Below, in pieces: positions 46,739 through 54,647 of a stretch of DNA of 64,000 nt; position 1 is the stretch's first letter, and the number at the start of each line of letters is the position of its first letter. The notes beneath the pieces are model-generated. The model saw only the letters and a list, made by a program, of their open reading frames with translations, searched no databases and was not told the DNA's origin. The stretch comes from Citrobacter europaeus (GTDB lineage: Bacteria > Pseudomonadota > Gammaproteobacteria > Enterobacterales > Enterobacteriaceae), in NCBI GenBank assembly GCA_020099315.1, contig CP083650.1:2418001-2482000 (forward strand), written 5' to 3'. The position numbers and the translations under genes are program-made.

Positions 46739-47526
46739 ATAAGTCATCATTACTTATGCTGATAGCCACAACCACGCTTTCAGGAAATATCTCCGCCATG
46801 GAGGAAGATAAAACATCAAAAATTTATGCTAACCCAGCCAGAGAAAGCGTTGCTGAAGTGGCTCCCGCGCTCCAGGCCTATAGCCAGGCCTTCATTCATA
46901 ATGATTTATGGAATCGTACTGAGCTGTCAAGAAGAGACAGAAGTCTGATTACCATGGCTGCGCTGATAGCCAGAAATGATACAACAGAATTACCGATGTA
47001 TACCGAAATAGCGCTTGATAACGGCGTCAGTCCCGCCCAAATATCAGAAATGATAACCCATCTTGCATTCTACGCTGGACAGCCAAACGCCTACTCAGCA
47101 GCCGTAGCAATACGACCTGTTTTTAAGAAAAGGGGGATTAGGTCTGAGGATTTGCCAGGCAAGGATGTTAACCTGTTACCGCTTAATGCGGAGGTAGAAC
47201 GTGCACGTGAAGCCGATGTCAATAAAGAATATGGTTCAGTGGCACCGGGAGTAATCAAATACACCACAGAGGCTTTGTTCAGGGAATTATGGTTACGCCC
47301 TGCACTGGCGCCAAGAGACCGAAGTCTTATTACCGTAGTTACTCTAGTCACTACAGGTAATGTCGGGCCCGTTCCCTATCACTTAAACAGGGCTATGGAT
47401 AATGGGCTCGAACAGGAACAGGCTTCGGAAATACTTACACAGCTGGCATTTTACATTGGCTGGCCTAATACTTTTGCTGCAATGCCATATTTTAAGAAGG
47501 CTTTTGACGCCCGCAATCTGCGTTAA
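46735..47526 (+). CDS. Secreted double carboxymuconolactone decarboxylase-family protein
   Basis: The 263-residue protein has a short signal peptide (residues 1-21, NISAM). Two tandem CMD/AhpD-like domains (about 45-130 and 175-255) share LSRRDRSLITMAALIARNDT and LAPRDRSLITVVTLVTTGNV. No CxxC redox pair is present, so it is not a classical AhpD peroxidase. It is coupled to the cupin gene by a 4-base overlap; cupin plus CMD pairs are common in small-molecule degradation loci. Confidence 0.85.
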   Translation: MNKSSLLMLIATTTLSGNISAMEEDKTSKIYANPARESVAEVAPALQAYSQAFIHNDLWNRTELSRRDRSLITMAALIARNDTTELPMYTEIALDNGVSPAQISEMITHLAFYAGQPNAYSAAVAIRPVFKKRGIRSEDLPGKDVNLLPLNAEVERAREADVNKEYGSVAPGVIKYTTEALFRELWLRPALAPRDRSLITVVTLVTTGNVGPVPYHLNRAMDNGLEQEQASEILTQLAFYIGWPNTFAAMPYFKKAFDARNLR

Positions 47527-47582
47527 ATTTTTACCTGTACGGGTTCTGTGATAAGTTTTTTACAGGGCTTTAATTATTAATT

Positions 47583-47645
47583 TATGAGCCTTCTGACACT
47601 GATCTTATCAGTCATTAACCATGACTGTCGGCAGGCTCTATTTTA
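47583..47645 (+). promoter_or_regulatory. Long stem-loop before the secreted DUF1330 gene
   Basis: GAGCCT at 47586 and AGGCTC at 47633 close a long stem that also pairs CTGACA with TGTC and CTGAT with ATCAG. It lies between the CMD gene and the DUF1330 gene. It could be a partial terminator or mRNA-stabilising structure. Confidence 0.45.
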
Positions 47646-47657
47646 AATAGAGGAAGT

Positions 47658-48044
47658 ATGAATATTACTCTTCGTTATGTTCTTTTGGCATGCCTTTTGG
47701 GGTTAGGGATTACCTCAGCCAGTGCCAGTCAGCCTACCGCTAACGAAAAAAAACCAGCATACTATATTGCAGAGTTTCAGTTAACGGATGCTCAAAGTAT
47801 AAAGCCTTACAGTCAGAACGTAGAGGCAACCTTTAAGCCGTTCAGCGGGCGTTTCATTGTTCGTGGAGGTAATATGGATGTTAAGGAAGGATTTGGTGCA
47901 CAAGGGCGATTAATCATTATTAAATTTGACTCATTATCTCAGGCAGAAGCATGGTACAACTCACCAGAATATCAAAAACTGATTCCGGTGAGGCAGCGTT
48001 CAGGCAACACCAGAACCTACATTGTGGAAGGACTTCCAGAATAG
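47658..48044 (+). CDS. Secreted DUF1330 domain protein
   Basis: The 128-residue protein has a signal peptide (residues 1-23, cleavage at ASA) and one DUF1330 domain (YYIAEFQLTDAQSIKPYSQN, SQAEAWYNSPEYQKLIP). It is the exported counterpart of the copy at 44.5 kb. Function is unknown. It ends the cluster and has its own terminator. Confidence 0.85.
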   Translation: MNITLRYVLLACLLGLGITSASASQPTANEKKPAYYIAEFQLTDAQSIKPYSQNVEATFKPFSGRFIVRGGNMDVKEGFGAQGRLIIIKFDSLSQAEAWYNSPEYQKLIPVRQRSGNTRTYIVEGLPE

Positions 48045-48071
48045 TGATAATTCATTGAACAGAATTAATTA

Positions 48072-48106
48072 CCATAAAGCTTTCTTAAAAAGCTTTATGG
48101 TTTTTG
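48072..48106 (+). terminator. Intrinsic terminator ending the detoxification cluster
   Basis: A near-perfect 12-bp stem (CCATAAAGCTTT/AAAGCTTTATGG) with a small loop is followed by TTTTT. It is 28 bases after the DUF1330 stop and also sits at the end of the convergent reductase gene. Confidence 0.88.
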
Positions 48107-48110
48107 TTTG

Positions 48111-48794
48111 CTATTTGACAATGGAAATATTGAAATTATATCCCCCGATGTTTTTTGATATCTGAAATAGTAATGTGGAGTACATTTCCGTAGCTCTTGA
48201 TGTTATTATGCCGCCTAAATCCATGATACTCCCATCTGGCCATCCCAATTGCATAAGTAGTTCTTTTATCCTTGATTTAGCGTCGTTACTTTCTGCGGAC
48301 ATAAACACATTATGTGAGCCTGGCAGCAGTGCAGGATTAAGCATGATAGAATAAGCCATCGTGTTAAGGGATTTAACAACATGCGAGTCGGGGAATGTCC
48401 GTTGAATCTGTTCGCCCAGGCTGTCATCATTGGCAAATGTCAGACGCGGTATATCATCGGGGGAATAGGTGAGGGGCAGCGCAAGATCCAGGATAATTTT
48501 ACCTTTCATATTGTCCTTACCTACCACACTCAAGGCTTGTAGGGTATTTGAACCTTCTGTTGCGTTTACGATGATTTCGGCAAACCGACCAGCATCAATA
48601 AAGGAAACAAGATTAATTTCAGGGTGTTCTTTAGCCCAGAATTGCCAGGCGGGTATACCCTTAGCATCAGGAGAGGTACGGTGACGCGTAGCATCCACAT
48701 TTCGGGTTCCCACTACTACATCATGTCCTAAATCTGTCAGGCGCAGCGCAAAGGCGCGTCCGACCATACCGGTACCAATAATCGAAATTTTCAC
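48111..48794 (-). CDS. F420-dependent NADP reductase-like oxidoreductase
   Basis: The 227-residue protein has an N-terminal Rossmann motif (ISIIGTGMVGRAFALRLTDL) and the NADP-type VGTRN segment. It resembles NADPH-dependent F420 reductase/ProC-type proteins annotated in bacteria without F420, where the substrate is unknown. A LysR gene is upstream on the same strand (354 bases). Confidence 0.8.
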   Translation of the reverse strand: MKISIIGTGMVGRAFALRLTDLGHDVVVGTRNVDATRHRTSPDAKGIPAWQFWAKEHPEINLVSFIDAGRFAEIIVNATEGSNTLQALSVVGKDNMKGKIILDLALPLTYSPDDIPRLTFANDDSLGEQIQRTFPDSHVVKSLNTMAYSIMLNPALLPGSHNVFMSAESNDAKSRIKELLMQLGWPDGSIMDLGGIITSRATEMYSTLLFQISKNIGGYNFNISIVK

Positions 48795-49148
48795 TCAGAC
48801 CTCCAATCAAAGAAATTTTAACCCAATTTACTATGTGTGCTAAAAATATCATAAAAGTAAACAACGCACTATCCTCTACTATTTCTTTATAGTTATTCCA
48901 TACAGTCAACAATAAAATGTTTTTAAGTTGTCCCATGGAGTAAAATCTTAAATGTATCTCTCCCTATTCTTCAGGAATATTGATTCATTATTGTGTTCAA
49001 CAGCAAAGAACAATACTTTCACAGACGCAAGTAGCAGAATAGTTAGGTCGTGGTATAGAAAACTTGGATGTGATGAAAGGTCTTCATAAGAGTTGTCATG
49101 AATCCCTGGTAGAAAATCATTCGATTTTCTACCAGGGAGAATTTCGAG
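48795..49148. other. Non-coding gap between LysR and reductase genes
   Basis: No gene is supported. The reductase promoter should lie here. A perfect 15-bp hairpin (49104-49137) is present just after the LysR stop. Confidence 0.5.
49104..49137 (-). terminator. Perfect hairpin after the LysR gene
   Basis: Fifteen-base arms (CCCTGGTAGAAAATC and its complement) flank a 4-base loop 12 bases past the LysR stop. A T run is missing, so it may act as an mRNA end-stabiliser. Confidence 0.6.
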
Positions 49149-50096
49149 TTAGCCTGTATAATCCATATTGAAAAGTTGGTTCCAGGGCGCGGAAGTGGGA
49201 ATGATTTCTTTCAGGAATGTACTGAAGACTTGAACGTTCGGATTTCCCCGTCGGCTTTCAGCCCAAAATGCGGTAATATTATGCCGCACGGCCCATCTTT
49301 CAGGCATAACCGGAACCAGTTCTCCACTCGCCACGTGCTGTGTAGCAAGAAATGTAGGTAGCATTCCTATTCCACCACCATGAAGGATTATGGCCAGCAC
49401 GGCTTCAGGGCTATTAACGGTGATGGCTGCGATTGGATCAACTTCAGTTATTACGTCATTTTCACGAAAATGCCACTTCATGATCTGTCCTGTGCTGTGA
49501 TATCGAACCCTGACTAGCTCATGCCCTGCTAATGCCTTAGGTGTTTCCGGCACGCCTCTTTTTTCGAGGTAGCCAGGCGAAGCGTAGGCGCTAACAATAT
49601 TCGGCGTAAGAGGGCTTGCTATAAGTCTGGAATCAGCAACTGGACCTATGCGTACCGCCAAATCAATTCCTTCCTCGATCAGATCTGTCATCATGTCTGA
49701 GAGACTTAGTTCAACGCCAAGATTCGGATATCGCCTGCGAAAATCGGGTAAATGGGGTGCAATAAGACATTTGCCGACTGGAATAGAAGCTGTCACTTTA
49801 ATCAGGCCTGCCGGCTCGTGACGGGCAGCAAAGGCAGTCTGCTCGATATCCTCAGCTTCGCGAAGTAAACGCACAGCTTTCTCATAAAGCTCGGCCCCTT
49901 CCGGTGTCAACGTAAGCGAACGTGTAGTTCGGTTAAATAATTTAATACCAAGTCGTTCTTCAAGTCTTTTGACGTTTTTACTTACGGCAGAGGGGGAAAT
50001 AGACAAAACACGGGAAGCCGCAGTGAAACTACCAAGAGATGCAACGCGAGCGAATGAAATGATACCTGCGAGTCTGTCCAGCGTCAGATTTTCCAC
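49149..50096 (-). CDS. LysR-family regulator
   Basis: This 315-residue CrgA/DmlR-type LysR protein has a helix-turn-helix at SFTAASRVLSISPSAVSKNV and an effector domain with VDLAVRIGPVADSRL. It is the last intact gene before the boneyard. It may control the co-directional reductase gene. Confidence 0.88.
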   Translation of the reverse strand: MENLTLDRLAGIISFARVASLGSFTAASRVLSISPSAVSKNVKRLEERLGIKLFNRTTRSLTLTPEGAELYEKAVRLLREAEDIEQTAFAARHEPAGLIKVTASIPVGKCLIAPHLPDFRRRYPNLGVELSLSDMMTDLIEEGIDLAVRIGPVADSRLIASPLTPNIVSAYASPGYLEKRGVPETPKALAGHELVRVRYHSTGQIMKWHFRENDVITEVDPIAAITVNSPEAVLAIILHGGGIGMLPTFLATQHVASGELVPVMPERWAVRHNITAFWAESRRGNPNVQVFSTFLKEIIPTSAPWNQLFNMDYTG

Positions 50097-50135
50097 ATTA
50101 GAACTCCGTTCTTTACAGGATTATACTAAGCACTT

Positions 50136-50297
50136 GAATAAGTTAAGTATCTGTCCTTCCGGCTTGGCTATGCCAATGAAAGCACCTTCAGTACCGTCTT
50201 TAAGCGTGTCAATGGGTTTTCTCCAACGGCGCATCGCATGCAATACCGTGAAGGGCCTGTTTATCCGCTTCGTCCTTATGTTGCTGAAAATGACTGA
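50136..50297 (+). pseudogene. AraC-family C-terminal remnant
   Basis: The frame reads LGYANESTFSTVFKRVNGFS then PTAHRMQYR and stops; this is the second helix-turn-helix and tail of an AraC regulator. Everything upstream is missing, joined directly to the LysR promoter region. Confidence 0.7.
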
Positions 50298-50495
50298 CTG
50301 GCAGTGCCCTTCCTTACAGTATACTTTCACGAAAGTATCGTGGACTTATGATTATTATAAATCGCATCTCACAGGGTTAAAATCTTCCTTTCGCATCAGC
50401 CCGGCGGTCACTGTCTTGCAGACATTGCTGGCAGGCTGACATGAATGATGTTTTTCGTCTGATGACGAAAATAATACTTAAACGGGGGAGATTAA

Positions 50496-50574
50496 ATGAC
50501 AAATTCACCGACCTGCAAACAGTTGTTTACTCTCGCAGCCTGCCTGGGGATTGTTCTTGTCCAGCTTGATGTGA
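50496..50574 (+). pseudogene. DHA2-type MFS transporter N-terminal remnant
   Basis: A good ribosome site (GGGGGAG) precedes ATG, and the first 26 codons read LFTLAACLGIVLVQLDVS, the first helix of EmrB/DHA2 drug transporters (normally continued by IVNVAL). The frame then jumps into an unrelated helicase fragment. The junction is an illegitimate fusion. Confidence 0.7.
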
Positions 50575-50577
50575 GCA

Positions 50578-51128
50578 GGACGTGCGCTGGATGCAATTGC
50601 ACCGGTGGCGAACAATCTTCTCATGCAAGCCAATACAGCCTTGATTGTATCAGATCATGAGGCTGCAATCGCTGCGATCACAGATATCGTCGAACGAGTG
50701 TTCACCTTTTATCCGTTTGAGCCAGACATACTCCCAGCGAACTGGCGTGAAATCCTCAGAGGTTGGCTGCTCGGGCATCCGTTGGCAATGATGATCGCCG
50801 GAGATGAGGTAGACGCATTGCAATTTATTGAGGCCGGTCTGGGCTATCGTCTTCCTTGGGCTATGGAGGCGTTGCGGGTACGTACCACCGCCAACGGTGA
50901 TACCGTAGGCATGCCTCCACTAGCGTTGGAGGATTATGAACTCGGCCTTGCTGTTCCAGCTGTCGAAACGGGGACAATGAATCACTCCGCCTCAATTCTG
51001 ATCCAGACGGGTTCAATTCACGACTGGCCGCCATCAAAGCCGTCACCGATACGGCTGCTAACTTCACAAATGGGGCGGAATTGCGCGATTGGTTGCGTTC
51101 ACCTTGTCTCGCTAACTATTCGAAATGA
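50578..51128 (+). pseudogene. C-terminal remnant of a large DEAD/DEAH-type helicase
   Basis: The frame reads ALDAIAPVANNLLMQANTAL and continues to ETGTMNHSASILIQTG. After one extra base near 51010 it goes on in the next frame as FNSRLAAIKAVTDTAANFTN, then ELRDWLRSPCLANYSK and stop. The N-terminal motor is absent. Similar C-termini occur in helicases of defence or transfer loci; assignment is tentative. Confidence 0.55.
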
Positions 51129-51165
51129 ATCGCCACGGTTTTAACAGACACCTCAGAGTCATTTA

Positions 51166-51820
51166 TGGAGTGACCACGCTCCGGTAGACAGTTTCTGTCC
51201 TCACGGCGAGGCCTTTTCGAAGGCCTCCGGGCTGACGCCACCGAGGTGGCTGTGGCGTCGGTTACGGTTGTAGAACACTTCAATGTAATCGAAAATATCC
51301 GCCCGGGCCATGTCCCGGGTTTTATATATCCGCTTCCTGATGCGCTCTTTTTTGAGTGAACTGAAGAACGATTCTGCCACTGCATTATCCCAGCAGTTTC
51401 CTCGACGGCTCATGCTTGGCGCCAGATTGTTGGCCTGGCAGAACCGCTGCCAGTCATCACTGCCATACTGACTACCCTGATCGCTGTGCACAGTGACGTT
51501 TTCTGAAAGCTTTCGCCGCCAGACCGCCATCAGCAACGCATCCAGTGCCAGCTCGCGCGACAGTGTTGGTTTCATCGACCAGCCCACCACATTACGGGCG
51601 AAGAGATCGATGACCACTGCCAGATACAGCCAGCCCTGCCAGGTGCGGATATAAGTAATATCTGTTACCCAGACCTGATTGGGCTTTACCACAGTAAATT
51701 CACGCTGTACGCGGTTAGGCGCTATCTCCTTAAATTCAGGGGTAAAACGTGGTGTGCCCATAGACTTCTCCTATGCTCAAACTATAGGGCAGATTTGTCT
51801 ACGGGCTCGGGGGCACTCCA
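51166..51820 (-). mobile_element. Internally deleted IS3-family element (655 bp)
   Basis: Both ends are visible as imperfect inverted repeats: TGGAGTGACCACGCTCC at 51166 and, on the other strand, TGGAGTGCCCCCGAGCC from 51820, each followed by GTAGACA. The interior fuses the OrfA start to the OrfB core. No 3-bp target duplication is seen (TTA versus CAG), so flanking DNA was rearranged after insertion. It truncates the LacI gene. Confidence 0.8.
51201..51761 (-). pseudogene. Fused OrfA-OrfB transposase of the deleted IS3-family element
   Basis: The 186-residue product begins MGTPRFTPEFKE, the normal OrfA start of this group, then passes directly to IAPNRVQREFTVVKPNQVWV in OrfB. The catalytic DDE triad is intact (VTDITYI, VHSDQGSQYG, NAVAESFFSSLK), but the DNA-binding helix-turn-helix of OrfA and the OrfB N-terminus are deleted in frame. 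It is probably inactive alone; it might interfere with or be moved by an intact relative. Confidence 0.82.
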
Positions 51821-52385
51821 CAGGAGGGGTTCCATTGGCCAGGAAATGCAGGTCAGTTGCGGGTATAACTTCGTGGCCAACGGTGAATCCTCAAGACTGA
51901 GGAGGGATACCTCCTGAGGCACGGCAATATTAAATTCTCGGAACAGGCGCATGGTCTCTGCAGCATAAGCATCACGCTTAACTACGATGGAAGAGAACTT
52001 GCTCAGACTATTAATAAGCGTCAACAGCGCGCGTTCGACATTCTCATTGGCTGTTAATACCAACTGGTGATTAAACGGAAATGAGTAGTTCTGCAACACG
52101 TTGCGATAACCTTCAACCATTCGCTTGCTTGCGTCATCCGTCTCGTTATCGATAACCAGCGCGATGTTGCGATGGCCTTTACCTATCATGTAGCGGCAGG
52201 CGCTCTCCGTAGCAAATGCGAAATCTTAGCCCTGACTTTTCGCATCCACCACGGGTCGGTCGAAAGAAATCACATTATCGCCACTGCCCGGTACAACTGG
52301 TCCGAACACCACAACGGCGGCGCATTGCCGTTGTAAATCATCTACCGAAGCTGCATGTTCGACGTCATTAGGGGCAGTGCCTGAC
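51821..52385 (-). pseudogene. LacI-family regulator remnant
   Basis: The minus strand reads a periplasmic-binding-type effector domain: QRQCAAVVVFGPVVPGSGDN, one in-frame TAA, then ACRYMIGKGHRNIALVIDNE and FREFNIAVPQEVSLLSLEDS. The DNA-binding N-terminus is absent, and the 3' end is cut by the IS element. It is a pseudogene by three defects. Confidence 0.8.
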
Positions 52386-52415
52386 GTACAGCCCTATCAA
52401 ATAGCCTAGCTTCTA

Positions 52416-52712
52416 TCACCATTCTTCACGCCTTGCCGGTGAATCAAACTCCTTTTCAGCCAAATTTGAAGCCTTTGTATAAGTTGAAATAGATCCAGAA
52501 CTAAGCGAAATCTCCACTCCTAAAATATTTAACACGTTGTATAGACGCTGAAAACTTGCTTTTGAAGGGTTTGCTTCAAGGCGAGCATAAGTCTGCTGAG
52601 TGACACCCAACCTGGCGGATAATTCTCTTTGAGTTAATCCTTTTGATTTACGAAAACCAATTAAAAGTGGCCGTAACTGGCTAAGAAGTCTGACCGGGAA
52701 AACATTATCCAT
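52416..52712 (-). CDS. HipB-like XRE-family regulator, orphan
   Basis: The 98-residue protein has an XRE helix-turn-helix (GLTQRELSARLGVTQQTYARLE) followed by SFQRLYNVLNILGVEISL, the pattern of HipB antitoxins. No hipA toxin gene follows; instead the frame ends in DNA leading to the LacI remnant. The toxin was probably lost in the rearrangement, leaving an orphan. Confidence 0.78.
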   Translation of the reverse strand: MDNVFPVRLLSQLRPLLIGFRKSKGLTQRELSARLGVTQQTYARLEANPSKASFQRLYNVLNILGVEISLSSGSISTYTKASNLAEKEFDSPARREEW

Positions 52713-52852
52713 AAGTAGGTGACCATGTCGATTATTTAAAATAAGTTCACATTGCGTAAAAAAACAGCCTTCAGGGTGTTTTTTTTACTTTACAGCTCTT
52801 AAGTTGTAAGGATGAACTCGTTGTTTAATTTGTTGCATTAAAGTGTTAAAGG

Positions 52853-52881
52853 TTGCATCTGGGACTGACTAAGATTATATT
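52853..52881 (+). promoter_or_regulatory. Sigma70-type promoter for candidate small RNA
   Basis: The -35 box TTGCAT and -10 box TATATT are separated by 17 bases. No gene of ordinary size follows on this strand before the terminator 70 bases later. Confidence 0.5.
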
Positions 52882-52887
52882 TTTCAG

Positions 52888-52985
52888 GACTAGCATATAG
52901 TGGTACACGCTGCTAACACTCATATTATTGAGGTTTATCAGTGCATGAAGGGAGAGGGCAGGGTCGGTCTTGCCCTCTCTTTTTC
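52888..52985 (+). ncRNA. Candidate small RNA of about 98 nt
   Basis: The transcript would run from the predicted start to the T run after a strong GC-rich hairpin. No known RNA family is recognised. It lies antisense to no gene and between the orphan HipB-like gene and the wHTH gene. Confidence 0.35.
52951..52985 (+). terminator. Strong intrinsic terminator
   Basis: The stem GAGAGGGCAG/CTTGCCCTCTC with a 6-base loop is followed by TTTTT on the plus strand, although no plus-strand gene precedes it. Confidence 0.8.
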
Positions 52986-53019
52986 ATGACTGTATTAAAC
53001 TTCAAATCCTTTTTAAAGC

Positions 53020-53577
53020 TCATTGCCTTATTGCAATGTTTTTATTAACAATCCCAATCAGTGTGTTTATTTTTTCATTTATCTTAATATGTCTTTTATC
53101 TTGCTCAAGAGAAAGTTTCCTGAATTCATTTTCCCTGCTCGGCACGGCAATTATCAATTCTTCATAAATTTCTTTTGCTCCTGACACTTTTTCCAATTCA
53201 CTGCTGTATTTTTCAATGAGAGATCTTATTTGAATGTTTACATCACTGTGTTCATGGCTGGTAGCACTTGAAAGTTGAAGGGAGGTTTTGTGGCTTGCCT
53301 CAATTAATTGCACATTTTCTTTTGCTATATTGAATTCTGATGTGATTGAGTATAAATATTGATACACGCCTGATTTTCTTACTTTATTTAATAATCCTTT
53401 TTTTACTAGATATTGAGTTTGGTTATAAGCAAAAGCTTTTGCCTTTCGATAAGTTTTCGGGAGTGAAAATCGCTCCACAAGAATTTTTGCTACATCATTA
53501 CTGGTGAAGTTATCCTTGCCAATGTGGATTATTGCAGAAAATATGTACGACTCAGGGTTGGATACTCGACTATTCAT
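53020..53577 (-). CDS. Winged-helix and coiled-coil protein, unknown regulator
   Basis: The 185-residue protein has an N-terminal winged-helix-like part (FTSNDVAKILVERFSLPKTY, QYLVKKGLLNKVRKSGVYQY) and a C-terminal helical half with heptad-like spacing (ELEKVSGAKEIYEELI, KINEKINTLIGIVN). I do not recognise the family. It is AT rich and divergent from an XRE gene with 97 bases between, a typical accessory-element control pair. Confidence 0.65.
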   Translation of the reverse strand: MNSRVSNPESYIFSAIIHIGKDNFTSNDVAKILVERFSLPKTYRKAKAFAYNQTQYLVKKGLLNKVRKSGVYQYLYSITSEFNIAKENVQLIEASHKTSLQLSSATSHEHSDVNIQIRSLIEKYSSELEKVSGAKEIYEELIIAVPSRENEFRKLSLEQDKRHIKINEKINTLIGIVNKNIAIRQ

Positions 53578-53674
53578 ATGACTAAAACAAGGCAGTTAAC
53601 TTAGGATTGCTAAGTATACAACAATGGCAGATACTTAGACAATCTAAGCATTCGAGGCCAATGAAGATGAATCA

Positions 53675-53998
53675 GTGTCTGAAAAAAATCCGATACCAGA
53701 AAGACTTAAGGAAGCGAGATGCAGGGCGGGTTTATCACAGCGCTCATTGGGCCTCCTTGTTGGGTTTGATCCCGCTTCGGCTAGCAGTCGTATGAATCAT
53801 TATGAGAAAGGGCGCCATGTCCCCGATATTGATACGCTTCGACGGATGGCGGCAGAGTTAAACGTGCCGTTGAACTACTTTTTTTGTGATGATCAGACCA
53901 CAGCTGAACTTGCATTACTCATATCACGGATGACAGAGGAAGAGCGAAGTAATCTTATCGAAGCACTCAAAAATGCATCCAGGCGAAAAGCATGCTGA
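53675..53998 (+). CDS. XRE-family transcriptional regulator
   Basis: The 107-residue protein starts with GTG and has a helix-turn-helix (CRAGLSQRSLGLLVGFDPAS, MNHYEKGRHVPDIDTLRRMA). The NVPLNYFFCDD segment after it is common in XRE regulators of mobile elements. It is divergent from the wHTH gene and convergent with the recombinase module. Confidence 0.82.
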   Translation: MSEKNPIPERLKEARCRAGLSQRSLGLLVGFDPASASSRMNHYEKGRHVPDIDTLRRMAAELNVPLNYFFCDDQTTAELALLISRMTEEERSNLIEALKNASRRKAC

Positions 53999-54218
53999 CA
54001 AAAAATGATATTACACATAAAGTGACTGAACTTTTTGAAGGTAACGAAAGTGTAGCATTACACTGATGCAATGAACCAAGCACGGCATCACAGTGGAAGA
54101 CGCCCTCTCAGATAACAAACTCAAAAGAGGGAGCCATAAATATATGTTTATCAATACAACCAGCATTCTGCCGACAACCGGGAAGCTGTCGGCTAAATCT
54201 TCTATGTCAGAAATATGA

Positions 54219-54647
54219 CTACTTATGTAGTTCCCGAATCATATGGTTGGCCAACAGGCTTTCCACCGGTATAACCGAATTGATTTTTACCGCTTTGACA
54301 ATTTCTATCAACGAAAGGGTATTTTGCGCTAATTGGTCTCGCAATTCACTTACTTCAGCCTGCAACTGCTGGTTTCTGGCCAGCAAAGCCTGACGGGTTT
54401 TGCGGTTGACGTATTGCTGTTTTTCTTTTGGGCGTAGATTCAATGGGCCAAGTTGCTGATCAACATAGGCAGCAATTAGGCGTTTACGCTCTAGGCTGCT
54501 CAGCGTACTTAAACCACCGTTAACGATACCTTTTGCCTTGAGCCTAATATGCAGGGCCTTGGCGGAAATAGGGGACTTGTCAAAGCCTTCAACCAGCATC
54601 AGTTGTAATTCGTGCTCAATCAGTGTGTTCAGTTCCTTGCCGCGCAT
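54219..54647 (-). CDS. Small coiled-coil accessory protein of recombinase module (Srap/GmtX/TnpC-like)
   Basis: The 142-residue protein is helical with a long coiled-coil centre (ALLARNQQLQAEVSELRDQL). Its start overlaps the stop of the large recombinase gene by one base (TGATG-type coupling). The position matches the fourth gene of strand-biased circularizing elements (srap), GmtX of gamma-mobile-trio loci and TnpC of Tn554. It probably assists recombination. Which of these families is closest is not decided by sequence reading. Confidence 0.72.
   Translation of the reverse strand: MRGKELNTLIEHELQLMLVEGFDKSPISAKALHIRLKAKGIVNGGLSTLSSLERKRLIAAYVDQQLGPLNLRPKEKQQYVNRKTRQALLARNQQLQAEVSELRDQLAQNTLSLIEIVKAVKINSVIPVESLLANHMIRELHK

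Larger units (their letters stand above)
52713..53019. other. Intergenic region with promoter, two hairpins and a candidate small RNA
   Basis: No protein gene of normal size is seen. A hairpin with flanking A and T runs lies at 52757-52787. A sigma70-like promoter at 52853-52881 and a terminator at 52951-52985 define a candidate transcript. A 14-codon frame (MKGEGRVGLALSFS) overlaps the terminator and may be chance. Confidence 0.5.

Noticed and set aside
50605..51144. A normal 179-residue protein gene
   Set aside because: The last third is out of frame relative to a clearly continuing helicase-like peptide, and the start lies inside that peptide.
52190..52385. An intact LacI regulator
   Set aside because: There is an in-frame stop, no DNA-binding domain, and the 3' end is removed by an IS element.
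52828..52851. Inverted copy of the att-like site (TTTGTTGCATTAAAG)
   Set aside because: Only one arm is similar (12 of 15); the spacer and second arm do not match.
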